NCBI RefSeq assembly: GCF_012932965.1
Contig: NZ_JABBXH010000001.1
Location: 558,001 to 622,000, forward strand
DNA: 64,000 nucleotides
Direction of reading: 5' to 3'
DNA from: Thalassotalea algicola
Lineage (GTDB): Bacteria > Pseudomonadota > Gammaproteobacteria > Enterobacterales > Alteromonadaceae
The position numbers and the translations under genes are program-made. The notes under the pieces are model-generated. The model saw only the letters and a list, made by a program, of their open reading frames with translations, was not told the origin of the DNA and searched no databases. This document shows positions 8,232 through 17,631 of this stretch, piece by piece. The number at the start of each line of letters is the position of its first letter. The stretch's first letter is position 1.

Positions 8232-10391
8232 TTAAAATGAAAAACTATAGCCTAAAGTAATCGACTGAGGTTTGCCGACCATTATTGAACCGTGGGTCTT
8301 ACTCGAAACATATTCTTCATCTAGCAAGTTATCTACAGTTAATGAAACTTCCTGCTGCTGATCAATACTATATCGAGCAGCCAGATCGACAACCGTACGA
8401 CTGTCAATCAAGTCATCTGTAGCTATATTGCCTTGACCAGCTTCAGTACGCATTTCACCCATATAACGAACAAGTATATCGCTGCGCCATTTTTCACCTT
8501 CAATACCAACTGTTAATTGAATTTGATTTTCTGGTACATATGGCAACTCGTCTCCCTTAACTACATCACCCCATGTATCAAGCTTAGACGAAAAGTCATT
8601 TAAGAATTCAGTTTCAGTAAAGGTATAAGTTAAATCTACGGGCAATGTAAATTGTTCAAGGGTAAATTGATAACCTGCTTTAATTTCAAGACCAGAAACT
8701 TCAACTTCACCAGCATTATATTGGTTGCCAATATTATCATCTTCACAACCTTGGCTAGCTGTACAGTTTCCGTGCATATTTTCATAGTCAGAATAAAATG
8801 CAATTGCTTCGCCATTAAAAGCACCTAAGGTATAGCGAGCACCTAATTCATAATTAATGCTTTCTTCATTATCAGAATCCTCATTACCTGGTGCTGGTGG
8901 AGCAAAACCTTTTTGAACACCACCAAGTAAAACAAGCTCTTCTGATAACTTATAGGTAACAGCTAGCGAAGGAAGTAAAACATCAACATCGTTTTTCTTA
9001 TGGCTTGGTATGCCATCTCGACCAACATCATTTTTACCCCAATCATGACGTTCAATTGTCATATCTTCGTAACGAAGACCCGCATTAACAATAAAGTCAC
9101 CCACGGTATATTCGTCATGAACAAATAAAGCAAAAGCTTCTGCACTATCTATACGATTAGAGTCAGTGCCTGGAGCGCCAGCTGACGATAACGTCATATT
9201 ATAAGCACTATCTAGTTGGTACTTATCGACCCATTGGAAGCGATCCATTTCATCTTCATGGTAACGTGCGCCAAATTTCACTTGGTGTTCGTTCAAATCT
9301 GCTTCTAAAACAGTTTGAATACCTTTCGATAAGTATTCACGGTTGTTCGCTTTAATATCTACAGATAGTGGCTCAACAGTTGGGTTTTCATCAAACTGAG
9401 CAGCCAATTCAATACCGCCACTACCTAAGCTTTTCCCACCGATTTTACTCACTTTATACCAATTACGCGCAAAATCATTGTAATAAGCAGATGAGCCTAG
9501 TGTTAAGCGAGGAGATAATTGAATGAAGTGATTTAGCTGTAATTGCTTGTGCTCGGTATTCATATTATCTAGCTGTGAAGCTGAGTAACGGCTATATGGA
9601 TCACTATCGAAATCTGCCGCTGTAATACCCATATAAGTTTCATCAGAATCTTCATCAGAGTATTTCAATTTCATCTCTAACTCTTGGTAGTATTTTGCAG
9701 ACGAATCACTGTTAATACGAACCTTAGCCATTACATCGTTTTTAACAAATCCTGTGTCTGTATCGCTATGGTTAACATCTTTAAAACCATCAGCTTGGTA
9801 TCTATATACTTCAAAGACACTTGCTACATTTTTACCTTCGCCACCTACATAACCATGTAATTTAGCAAAACCATCTTGTCCCGCAGCAAGTTTTAACTCA
9901 CCAGCAAAGGCCTGCTCTGGAATTTGTCGAGACAATAGATTTACAACACCACCAGTTGTACGCGGGCCATACATAGCGCTTGAAGTGCCTTTTAACACCT
10001 CTATTTGTTGCATACGACCAGAAGTAGGGAAGTAATAAGCTGAAGGGGCAGCATACGGTGCAGGAGCAGCTAAAACGTTATCTTCCATAATAGTGACTTT
10101 TTCACTGCGATTTTGGCCAGTGCCTCGCATGCCAATATTAGGACGCAAACCATAACCATCTTCCTCTAATATGTATACACCAGGCACTGAAGTTAAAGTT
10201 CGCATGATGTCACTAAAATCGAATTTTTCAATTTCTTCCTGACTAATGCGATGCGCACTACCCGGGATATCATTGATAACCTGTTCAGTACCAAAAATAG
10301 TTAAATGTTCCATGTCATCTGCTTTTTCGGCAAATGCTGGCTGAGAAAACGCGATAATGGCTAAAGCTAACGCTTTTTTGTTGAACTGCAT
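8232..10391 (-). CDS. TonB-dependent outer-membrane receptor, FecA-like
   Basis: A 719-aa outer-membrane active transporter. A signal peptide (cut after AFA, residue 21) is followed by a short TonB-box-like stretch (MEHLTIFG). The plug domain contains PGVYILEEDGYGLRPNIGMRG and IEVLKGTSSAMYGPRTTGGVVN. The remainder is a 22-strand-type beta-barrel ending in the C-terminal Phe that BAM recognises (GYSFSF). The plug wording (MRGTGQNRSEKVTIMEDNV...APYAAPSAYYFP) is closest to the FecA/iron-carboxylate group (COG4772), so iron-siderophore or iron-citrate uptake is likely, but the ligand is inferred. No FecIR-like regulators adjoin it, and the N-terminus lacks the extra FecA signalling domain. A Fur-box-like sequence lies upstream. 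Confidence 0.88.
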   Translation of the reverse strand: MQFNKKALALAIIAFSQPAFAEKADDMEHLTIFGTEQVINDIPGSAHRISQEEIEKFDFSDIMRTLTSVPGVYILEEDGYGLRPNIGMRGTGQNRSEKVTIMEDNVLAAPAPYAAPSAYYFPTSGRMQQIEVLKGTSSAMYGPRTTGGVVNLLSRQIPEQAFAGELKLAAGQDGFAKLHGYVGGEGKNVASVFEVYRYQADGFKDVNHSDTDTGFVKNDVMAKVRINSDSSAKYYQELEMKLKYSDEDSDETYMGITAADFDSDPYSRYSASQLDNMNTEHKQLQLNHFIQLSPRLTLGSSAYYNDFARNWYKVSKIGGKSLGSGGIELAAQFDENPTVEPLSVDIKANNREYLSKGIQTVLEADLNEHQVKFGARYHEDEMDRFQWVDKYQLDSAYNMTLSSAGAPGTDSNRIDSAEAFALFVHDEYTVGDFIVNAGLRYEDMTIERHDWGKNDVGRDGIPSHKKNDVDVLLPSLAVTYKLSEELVLLGGVQKGFAPPAPGNEDSDNEESINYELGARYTLGAFNGEAIAFYSDYENMHGNCTASQGCEDDNIGNQYNAGEVEVSGLEIKAGYQFTLEQFTLPVDLTYTFTETEFLNDFSSKLDTWGDVVKGDELPYVPENQIQLTVGIEGEKWRSDILVRYMGEMRTEAGQGNIATDDLIDSRTVVDLAARYSIDQQQEVSLTVDNLLDEEYVSSKTHGSIMVGKPQSITLGYSFSF

Positions 10392-10459
10392 GAACTGACC
10401 TATACAAAATTAATACTAAATATTTTTATGCGGCAGATGTTAGCACAAAACTAAATGCA

Positions 10460-10477
10460 AATGCGAATAAATATCAT
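10460..10477 (-). promoter_or_regulatory. Candidate Fur box upstream of the TonB receptor
   Basis: The 18-mer at 10460-10477 (AATGCGAATAAATATCAT) differs at only three positions from the AATGAGAATGATTATCAT form of the classical Fur box. It lies about 70 bases upstream of the receptor start, where a promoter should be. Iron repression is the natural reading. Confidence 0.5.
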
Positions 10478-10514
10478 CTAGAATTAGGTTTTATTGTTTG
10501 AGATCAAGCTATTT

Positions 10515-11921
10515 TTAGTTTCGATTTAGTATGCGCTTAATAAGTTCGAACAAACCGAGCTTTTTTAGCAGTGAAGCGACAACAACTTTAATATTAGTTG
10601 CTAGCCGTAATTTGAAAAAATACGAGCGACTTTTTAATTGATCAAATTGTTTACTCAATCGTTTATGTTTCATTAATGGCGTAATCAATTTTAATGTCTG
10701 TTTATCACTAGATGTTCTTCTAGCTTTTTGTATTCTCTGTACAAGCGACAAACTCATGATTTTCATATTGTTGTAATAAAAAAAATGTTCTGGATTATCT
10801 TCAAGTTCATTCTCTGGGGAACTGGTTAACGTTGATATACGATCAACAGTTGCACGAGACTCTTTAATACTAGTTTCTTGTAGTGCTTTTAATCCATATA
10901 GATGCATAGTCAATGCTTCAGTTAATAATTCATTATTTTTTGCATACTCCTTGCACTGGTTTTCCGTTATGCAAGGCAACAATCTTGGTTTCGCAAAGTT
11001 TAAGAAATGCAGTCCATTAGTATTAAAAACTAACCGCCCGAGCCTTAGAGTCTCTTCTTGAGTGTCGGTGATATGAATGGCGTGTTTCCCTATTTTGAAA
11101 ACATCCCTAACTTTATCTTTTAATTCTAAGACATCTTCCAAACTATTTGCTTGAAATAAATAGACACGAACATCGTCAAATGTAGGAAAGCATTCGACTA
11201 GTTTATTTTTAATGCCTGGAAAGTTATCAGACTCAGCGCCTAACCAAGGCTCTTCACTATAGGCTTGTGCAAGCAAATTATGCGCGCCATTGTAGTTAAG
11301 GGATATAGATTTTTTATAGACCAGGGGAGACAATATTTTTTCAATTTCGCTTTCCCCGCCTTGTGCTGCAGGCCAAATGAAGGCGAGAAAGCTACGCTTG
11401 TCATAGGCAATGAATGTTTGAGCTGCCATATCAAGCATTTCAGTTGTAACACCACGATGTTGAAAATACTGATAGTCAAAGTCTCGAGCTGGTAGTTTGG
11501 TACGCGCTGCACCGACCTTTTTTTTAAACAATATCGATACTGCTGTTCGGTGTGCACCATTTAAAATACTGGCATTTTCAGCTAAAGGAATGATACTTTT
11601 ATTGCTATCAAATCCATGTTCGCGTATTTCATTGAGTAGTTCAATTAAGGTTCGCTCAAAGTGCTCGTAACTATTTTTCTCAGGGTTATTAGGCTCTGAA
11701 AATGTGCCATCTGAAAAAGCTTTAATATGTTGTCGATAACATTCTCGGCGAAATTCAGAAAACTTTCCTTGCTCAAGTCCTTCCAAAAAATAAAGTTTGA
11801 ACGCTAAGTCAAACCGATTATGAGTTAATTCCAATTGCTTTTCTTCAACTCTAATATTTGAACGTTCATCACTTATTTGACTTAGGATTTCTGGCTCAAT
11901 CAATTGCGATAAATCAGTCAT
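10515..11921 (-). CDS. Unrecognised protein of the polysaccharide locus (468 aa)
   Basis: Third gene of the wzx operon; its ATG overlaps the preceding stop in an ATGA, so translation is coupled. No family was recognised. Features seen: a helical, charged N-terminal half; the segment NASILNGAHRTAVSILF near residue 130, which superficially resembles the nucleotide-contacting GxHR patch of ParB-like domains; a central mixed alpha/beta part (about 220-310, including KHAIHITDTQEET); and a basic C-terminus (about 405-468) whose last 35 residues form an amphipathic helix suited to membrane association. It could be a cytoplasmic glycan-modifying or transferase enzyme. That is inference from operon position only. 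Confidence 0.65.
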   Translation of the reverse strand: MTDLSQLIEPEILSQISDERSNIRVEEKQLELTHNRFDLAFKLYFLEGLEQGKFSEFRRECYRQHIKAFSDGTFSEPNNPEKNSYEHFERTLIELLNEIREHGFDSNKSIIPLAENASILNGAHRTAVSILFKKKVGAARTKLPARDFDYQYFQHRGVTTEMLDMAAQTFIAYDKRSFLAFIWPAAQGGESEIEKILSPLVYKKSISLNYNGAHNLLAQAYSEEPWLGAESDNFPGIKNKLVECFPTFDDVRVYLFQANSLEDVLELKDKVRDVFKIGKHAIHITDTQEETLRLGRLVFNTNGLHFLNFAKPRLLPCITENQCKEYAKNNELLTEALTMHLYGLKALQETSIKESRATVDRISTLTSSPENELEDNPEHFFYYNNMKIMSLSLVQRIQKARRTSSDKQTLKLITPLMKHKRLSKQFDQLKSRSYFFKLRLATNIKVVVASLLKKLGLFELIKRILNRN

Positions 11922-13123
11922 TTTAATAGTCGCTTAATGGTATCTTTTAAATCTCTAGGCGCGAGTTTACAGGCAAAGATAAAAATATCATGCCGTAAAC
12001 GCCTGACAACAAACTGCCAAGGTACTCCTTGGTTGGTTACACAATCACTACGGTTGACGACAGAGCGGTTAATATTTTCATAACACGCATAATCATTAGG
12101 ATAAGTGATGAAATAATTATTTTGCTTAAAAAACTCATCTAATAGCTTTGCACTTAGTGTGTTGCTATACAGAACATCATGAGAAAAATTAATTGAAAGC
12201 TCGTTCGCCAACGCTTGTAAACGCTCAATATAAACCGCTTTAACGGACTGTTTATGCACTCGAGCATGATAAAATAAACTGTAAAAATAGTCTTCTTTGC
12301 TCAGCCAGGGCACAGTATTTTCTATTCGTTTTGCCTTCAACATCTGGCGTTGCCAAGCCTGATCATAGTAATCATCACCAACAACCCTGGCATCAACATC
12401 CACCATTTGATTATCAATTTTCACTCGGAAATTTGCGTCACTTAAATTTTTCGCCTCAGCGTTTGTTGCATTGATGAAATCAGACAAATTAGCGCATAAG
12501 ATATCAACATCTTTATCATTCCCCCAAAAATCATCAGGCAAATACTCTGCATTTCGCATAACAGCCCAATCTGAACACCAATTAGCGACCTGAAACATTT
12601 CGTTAAAATCAACCCAACCTTTACTTCCAGCCATATCACCAACATCATACTCAACGGGTGAAGTGATTTTTAAGCTTATTATTTCTTGCAACACTTTCGG
12701 CCCTGCAATTAAACCAGCACTATAAAAAAACTGCTCCAATGATGTTGTATATAAAACACATTGTTTAGACAGTAATGACGTTAAATTTTCGGGTAAGGAT
12801 ACGTTATAGCGGTTGTCTATTGTCCGCAGATAAATAGGCGATTCAATTTGATAAACAACCACCTTCAACGCTTTCTTTTGAGTTTCGTTAGCACTAATTT
12901 TTAAGCGCTGTAGATTTTGCTCAACAAACTGTGATTGCCAGTTAACATTAACAACAGCCAGCACGGCATAGTTTTTTTCAATAGCGTTTGTAATTGATGA
13001 TAAATTCTCGGATTCACAAAGAACTAATTGCACGTCTTGCTGATAGTTATGGCGATACAAGCCACTTTCTTTAGAATAAACCAAATCACCTCGGGTATAT
13101 TCAGTCAACGCTTTATTTATCAT
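11918..13123 (-). CDS. Polysaccharide-locus protein with a nucleotidyltransferase-like central region
   Basis: A 401-aa protein, second gene of the wzx operon. A longer TTG start at 13138 exists, but the ATG at 13123 overlaps the wzx stop as ATGA and has GGAA at a good spacing, so it is preferred. About residues 180-290 read WAVMRNAEYLPDDFWGNDKDVDILC, then VDVDARVVGDDYYDQAWQ and EDYFYSLFYHARVHK. The D-x-D pair followed by a later acidic strand is the layout of nucleotidyltransferase-fold enzymes. No G-S signature is seen, so this is a suggestion rather than a family call. Residues 1-140 show no recognised domain. The gene is probably expressed with wzx and the 468-aa gene for assembly or decoration of the surface glycan. 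Confidence 0.65.
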   Translation of the reverse strand: MINKALTEYTRGDLVYSKESGLYRHNYQQDVQLVLCESENLSSITNAIEKNYAVLAVVNVNWQSQFVEQNLQRLKISANETQKKALKVVVYQIESPIYLRTIDNRYNVSLPENLTSLLSKQCVLYTTSLEQFFYSAGLIAGPKVLQEIISLKITSPVEYDVGDMAGSKGWVDFNEMFQVANWCSDWAVMRNAEYLPDDFWGNDKDVDILCANLSDFINATNAEAKNLSDANFRVKIDNQMVDVDARVVGDDYYDQAWQRQMLKAKRIENTVPWLSKEDYFYSLFYHARVHKQSVKAVYIERLQALANELSINFSHDVLYSNTLSAKLLDEFFKQNNYFITYPNDYACYENINRSVVNRSDCVTNQGVPWQFVVRRLRHDIFIFACKLAPRDLKDTIKRLLK

Positions 13124-14412
13124 ATTTTGCGCTTCCAAACCGTTTCAATAAATCCCATTAGAACAAGAGCCTTTGATTTTTGTATAAAACAAATTCGAGT
13201 ATTTTTAGATAATGCATCAAAAAAGTAATTCGATACTGCTAATGAAATTAAGCTGGCACAGGCCGCACCTTCAATTCCATATAGAGGGATAACAAGATAA
13301 TTTAATGGAATATTAAGACACACGCCAAATACATGCCGTTGCATGGTAATTTTTTGCAGCCCTTCATTAATTAGGTATTTACCGCTGACAGTTGCCATGG
13401 CAATAAAGACACAAGTCCATACATGAATAACTAATACTGGAGTAGTTGCTGCATAAGCTGAACCATAAAGAGTATTGACGACAAACGAGCCAATAAACAT
13501 CGTTAAAATGGCACCAGCAATCATTAACCCAACTGCACAATCATAAGTAAGTTGGAATTTCCTATGGTAAAGCGCTCTATTTTTCTCTCTTAATGGCGTA
13601 ATTAACGGCACTAACGAAAAAGTGATAATCATCGGCAATATATTAGCGAGTTCTGTAAGTTTTACCGCTGCAGAATAAAAACCAACGGCTTGTTGATCAA
13701 GCATTTTTCCAAGCATAATCTGATCAATTCTAGTGTAAATTATCCAGGCTGCAGAAGATATTATCAAAGGCCAACTTTGGGCAAGTAAAGAAGACATGTG
13801 CTTCTTCGAAATCTTCCAACTAAAAATCGTGGACACTTTACGTTGATAAAGCAATAAAAGCGCAATACCAATTAACAAGGCTTCTATTGAGATAGCGATT
13901 AAAAATGCGATAAGAGGCGCTTGTAGCCAAAGTAGTATTAACTTGACGCTACTTGAAATGGCAAATGCGCCGTTTTCAACCCATACAACATGCTTAGATA
14001 AAACTTTCGCTTCGAAGTAAAAGTTTACTATTTCGCTGGTTTTAAACAATATGCTAATGCCAACGATTGCGACAAATAGCTTGGTCTCATTTTCATTGGG
14101 TAAGAATAAAAATATAAAAATGATTAAACAAAGGTAGGTAAGAATCGCTCCTATAATCTTCAAACTAAATGCGCTTCCCATAATGTAGTCGCGGTCACTT
14201 GGCCTGTTAACTAAGTCTCTCACTACTATGCCTTTTAATCCTAGCGTTGCAAATACACCAAAAATGGCGACAAAAGCAGTGACAAAATTCAATTCGCCAA
14301 ACTGACTAGGACCTAGGTGTCGTGCAAGCCACATAGTAATAAACAACCCTACGCTTAATCGCAGCAGCTTATCGAAAAGTAGCCAAAAAATATTTACAAC
14401 TGCTTGTTTCAT
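13120..14412 (-). CDS. wzx: Wzx-type polysaccharide (O-unit) flippase
   Basis: A 430-aa integral membrane protein of the PST/MATE-like flippase group, with about twelve hydrophobic helices. The N-terminal block (LLFDKLLRLSVGLFITMWLARHLGPSQFG) is the classic signature of these transporters. Wzx moves undecaprenyl-pyrophosphate-linked oligosaccharide units across the inner membrane before polymerisation by Wzy. It heads a three-gene minus-strand operon divergent from the glycosyltransferase operon; the 175-base divergent gap should hold both promoters. No JUMPstart element was seen there. Confidence 0.9.
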   Translation of the reverse strand: MKQAVVNIFWLLFDKLLRLSVGLFITMWLARHLGPSQFGELNFVTAFVAIFGVFATLGLKGIVVRDLVNRPSDRDYIMGSAFSLKIIGAILTYLCLIIFIFLFLPNENETKLFVAIVGISILFKTSEIVNFYFEAKVLSKHVVWVENGAFAISSSVKLILLWLQAPLIAFLIAISIEALLIGIALLLLYQRKVSTIFSWKISKKHMSSLLAQSWPLIISSAAWIIYTRIDQIMLGKMLDQQAVGFYSAAVKLTELANILPMIITFSLVPLITPLREKNRALYHRKFQLTYDCAVGLMIAGAILTMFIGSFVVNTLYGSAYAATTPVLVIHVWTCVFIAMATVSGKYLINEGLQKITMQRHVFGVCLNIPLNYLVIPLYGIEGAACASLISLAVSNYFFDALSKNTRICFIQKSKALVLMGFIETVWKRKI

Positions 14413-14587
14413 ACACCCGAAATTTATTAACTGTTAATTATGTGTTTAAGATTATTGACAGTTATCTAGTGAACCAACCGTTACACTAACCTATTTATAA
14501 GGCTAATAAAATATATGACAATTAAAAGTAAATAATGCTAGTCTGCGATTAGGTAGAGGACAATGATATAAGCTTCATACTCTCAAA

Positions 14588-15493
14588 ATGCAGTTGAAAA
14601 TAGCCTTTCTTTGCTTAGCGCATAATAACTTTGATTTTATCGATAAATTGTCTCATTACTATTGCAGTGATGACGATCGGCTGTTTTTGCATGTTGATTC
14701 ACAAGTAAACGACGCTGATATTAAGCTTACCAATCAAGATATCTACGTTTTACCTAAAGAAAGTCGCCACCGAACCCGATGGGGTAGTTACAACATAGTA
14801 AAAGCAACTCTGGAGTTACTTAAGGCTGCCTTAGCGACTAATCAATATGACCGTTTTATCCTAATCAGTGGTGCCGATACGCCTTTATTACCCAAGCAAA
14901 CACTTAAAGCAAAATTAAAAGCTGATATTAGTTACTTTTCTCATTGGAAAACAGCTTCTACAAGCGATAGCCAAGATAACCGAGAGTTCTTCCGTAGACA
15001 CTACTATTTATCATCTTTAACCAACCCAGGTGAAGCTTATTTAACGAAAAGCAAACTAAAAATTTATATCATGTTATTGCTAAATAAATTCATTGCTACG
15101 TTACCACAAACGACTCCATTTAGTTTTGAACACTATATAAAAGGTTCACAATGGTGGGTAATGACCAATGAACTTGCGTCATATATTTCCAAAGAGTTCA
15201 CTAATGAAACCATTTCAAATCAATTTAAATCGATGCATGCTCCCGATGAAAAAGCCATACAAACAATAGCATTTAATAGTCCTTTTCTAGACAAGATAGA
15301 ATTTGACAAAGGGCAAGACTCGCTCAAGCAAGGGTTACATTATATAGACTGGGGCTTTGCAGATAAGTCGTATCAACTTCAAGAATTTTCCCCTAAGATT
15401 ATAGAAAAAGCAAAAACACTTGGCTGTGCATTTGCGCGTAAAGTGCCGAGTGATAAACAAGGTGAATTTATTAAGTTTATTGAGAATTTTTAA
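14588..15493 (+). CDS. GT14 (core-2/I-branching-like) glycosyltransferase
   Basis: A 301-aa cytoplasmic glycosyltransferase of the Branch family (PF02485, GT14). Evidence: the start IAFLCLAHNNFDFIDKL, LFLHVDSQVND, the central RWGSYNIVKATLELLKAAL and LISGADTPLLP, and the hallmark GSQWWVMTNEL near residue 195. Bacterial relatives transfer GlcNAc or xylose-type sugars; the donor here is unknown. It is the first gene of the right arm of the locus. No clear Shine-Dalgarno lies close to the ATG. It ends three bases before the next gene. Confidence 0.88.
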   Translation: MQLKIAFLCLAHNNFDFIDKLSHYYCSDDDRLFLHVDSQVNDADIKLTNQDIYVLPKESRHRTRWGSYNIVKATLELLKAALATNQYDRFILISGADTPLLPKQTLKAKLKADISYFSHWKTASTSDSQDNREFFRRHYYLSSLTNPGEAYLTKSKLKIYIMLLLNKFIATLPQTTPFSFEHYIKGSQWWVMTNELASYISKEFTNETISNQFKSMHAPDEKAIQTIAFNSPFLDKIEFDKGQDSLKQGLHYIDWGFADKSYQLQEFSPKIIEKAKTLGCAFARKVPSDKQGEFIKFIENF

Positions 15494-15496
15494 CCA

Positions 15497-16549
15497 ATGA
15501 TGAACATATTAATTTTGTTACCATTTTTAAAAAATACTGGCCCTGCAAATGTGGTCGTATCTTTAGTAAATCAGCTAAAAGCCAAAAATGTTAAATTACA
15601 TGTTGTCTGTCTATTCTCTGCAGAAAACAGTTATAAAGAAAAAATTAGCGCCCCAAATGTATGCGTGGAGGAGCTAAATGGCTTTAAGCCTAAGTCGCTT
15701 ATCAAATTACACCATTACATTAGAAAACATAATATAGATGTATTACATAGCCATTGCTTGCTCGCAGATATTGTTGCGCCTTGGTTGACACTATTTTATC
15801 GTACCAAAACAATTTCCACAGTGCATTGCAGTTTAAAAGACAACTACAAAAACGAATATAGTTTTCCAAAGGGGCCTATTTACTATTGTTTACATCAATT
15901 TTCTTTAGCTCTATTCAATTCCGTCACTTATGTGTCGACAAGCATAAGTAACAAATCTAACGCAAATATTATATATAATGGCGTTCAAGCACGTAATATT
16001 TCGTTTAAGTCATCAGCAGCGAATACAATCAATTTAATTTATGCTGGTCGACTAATCTCTAGTAAAAACATTGCTTGGCTTGTTGATAGCGTAAGATGGT
16101 TAAATAGTAACTCTCCATTTAATTTCAAGTTACATTTGTTTGGTGACGGAGATCTTTATGATTCTGTTAGCCAAAATAATAATACTGATATTATTACCTA
16201 TGGCTTTGTTAATGATTATCAAAGCTTGGTTCCTGAAAATTCAATATTTATTAACCCTTCACTATTTGAAGGTATGCCGATGGCAGTCATTGAAGCTTTA
16301 GCCGCAAACCTACCTGTGGTTTTATCAGATATAGAGCCTCACCAAGAAATAAAAGAGCATATAAAAGAAGGCGTCAGTAATTTTACTAACGAATATTCAT
16401 CACTTTTAACTGCTATTAAGAAGCTAATTTCAAGTAAAGGGGAAGTTATAGTAGACAAGGCTAAAATGCGAAAACAGTTTGAACAACATTTTTCAGACAA
16501 TCAAATGGCAGTTAAATATTATACTGCTTATAGTGCGTTATCACAGTAG
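15497..16549 (+). CDS. GT4 family glycosyltransferase
   Basis: A 350-aa GT-B enzyme. The N-terminal Rossmann half opens with MNILILLPFLKNTGPANVV and includes HSHCLLADIVAPWL. The C-terminal half has IYAGRLISSKNIAWLVD and the E-x7-E type motif in PSLFEGMPMAVIEALAANLPVV, which binds the nucleotide sugar. These are standard for retaining GT4 transferases. It probably adds one sugar of the repeat unit on the cytoplasmic face. The stretch from here through the polymerase gene is visibly more AT-rich than flanking housekeeping genes, as is usual for polysaccharide genes. Confidence 0.9.
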   Translation: MMNILILLPFLKNTGPANVVVSLVNQLKAKNVKLHVVCLFSAENSYKEKISAPNVCVEELNGFKPKSLIKLHHYIRKHNIDVLHSHCLLADIVAPWLTLFYRTKTISTVHCSLKDNYKNEYSFPKGPIYYCLHQFSLALFNSVTYVSTSISNKSNANIIYNGVQARNISFKSSAANTINLIYAGRLISSKNIAWLVDSVRWLNSNSPFNFKLHLFGDGDLYDSVSQNNNTDIITYGFVNDYQSLVPENSIFINPSLFEGMPMAVIEALAANLPVVLSDIEPHQEIKEHIKEGVSNFTNEYSSLLTAIKKLISSKGEVIVDKAKMRKQFEQHFSDNQMAVKYYTAYSALSQ

Positions 16550-16551
16550 AT

Positions 16552-17631
16552 ATGCTTCCTTACTTTATTGCCAACTTTACCGCCCTCGCATTTTTTCATA
16601 TTGCTTTTCGCCAAAAGTTAAGCACAGCAGCATGTTATCTACTAATTTTTTTCAGCAGCATTCCTCTTATAGTAATTGCAGGGCTAAAATTTAGAAAAGT
16701 GGGCACCGACACTGGTTCTTATGTTTTCTTCTACAATCATATAATATCATTTACTGATGCCTTTGATATGGCAAGTGAACACGGTGAAATAGGTTATTGG
16801 TTATTAAACTCTCTTGGTCATCAAATATCGGATAATTACTTTGCCCTGTTCACGCTTACCGCCATTATTATTACGGCTTGCTATATGTATGCATTGAAGC
16901 AATTTAATTTAAAAACCTTATCTCTTTTTACTTTACTTTTTATAGGCCCATACTACTTTCAGCTCAATGGAAATCGACAAGCAATATCAATCGCAATATT
17001 CGCAATTTCAACAATTTTTATTATAAAAGAGCAACCGATAAAATATATTATTTCTATTTTGGTCGGCTTTTTATTTCACAAATCGATGATCATATGTTTG
17101 CCCATTTATTTCATTTTCAGGGGACAAATTAAACCAAGAAAAATTGCGCTGATTCTCTTAGGTTTCTTTATCTTTATCGTTTTCTTCCAGTCCTTCATAA
17201 ATGTCGCATCAGGGGTTGATAGTCGATATTCAAGTTACGGAGATGCACGTTCAGAGAGCGGTGGTGTTGTAGTGTCACTGTTCAATATCATCTTGTTAGC
17301 TTGGTTTTTTATCGTAAGGATCATCAATAGACAATATCTTGCTAATAGAACATATGATGTTTTGTTGTCATTGTACTTGCTTGGCGCACTTGTCAGTATT
17401 ATTTCTATGGTGCTAAGTGTTGATCCTTCTGGTTTCTTACGTTTAAGCGTGTACTTTATTCAGCTTAATATGTTTTTGTTGCCACTGTCGGTTATGAGTT
17501 TTAAAGATAATCAAACTCGACATGTCATTGTTTTTGCGGCTATCTTATTGATGATGGCTTATTTCTACATGACAACAAGCACGTTTAGTAATTTGACTCC
17601 TTATCGCTTTAATCCAATTTTAGGCCTTTAG
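16552..17631 (+). CDS. wzy: EpsG-like polysaccharide polymerase (Wzy)
   Basis: A 359-aa membrane protein with about ten hydrophobic helices. The periplasmic pattern FRKVGTDTGSYVFFYNH near residue 45 and the helix YYFQLNGNRQAISIAIFAIS near 145 are typical of the EpsG family (PF14897), which polymerise exopolysaccharide or O-antigen units. The start codon follows the previous stop by two bases and the stop abuts the next ATG, so it is inside a tightly packed operon. The presence of both Wzx and a Wzy candidate indicates Wzx/Wzy-dependent assembly. Confidence 0.85.
   Translation: MLPYFIANFTALAFFHIAFRQKLSTAACYLLIFFSSIPLIVIAGLKFRKVGTDTGSYVFFYNHIISFTDAFDMASEHGEIGYWLLNSLGHQISDNYFALFTLTAIIITACYMYALKQFNLKTLSLFTLLFIGPYYFQLNGNRQAISIAIFAISTIFIIKEQPIKYIISILVGFLFHKSMIICLPIYFIFRGQIKPRKIALILLGFFIFIVFFQSFINVASGVDSRYSSYGDARSESGGVVVSLFNIILLAWFFIVRIINRQYLANRTYDVLLSLYLLGALVSIISMVLSVDPSGFLRLSVYFIQLNMFLLPLSVMSFKDNQTRHVIVFAAILLMMAYFYMTTSTFSNLTPYRFNPILGL

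Noticed and set aside
14413-14587. TTGACA at 14455-14460 as the -35 of the glycosyltransferase operon
   Set aside because: No acceptable -10 hexamer occurs 16-18 bases downstream; a promoter surely exists here but could not be placed.
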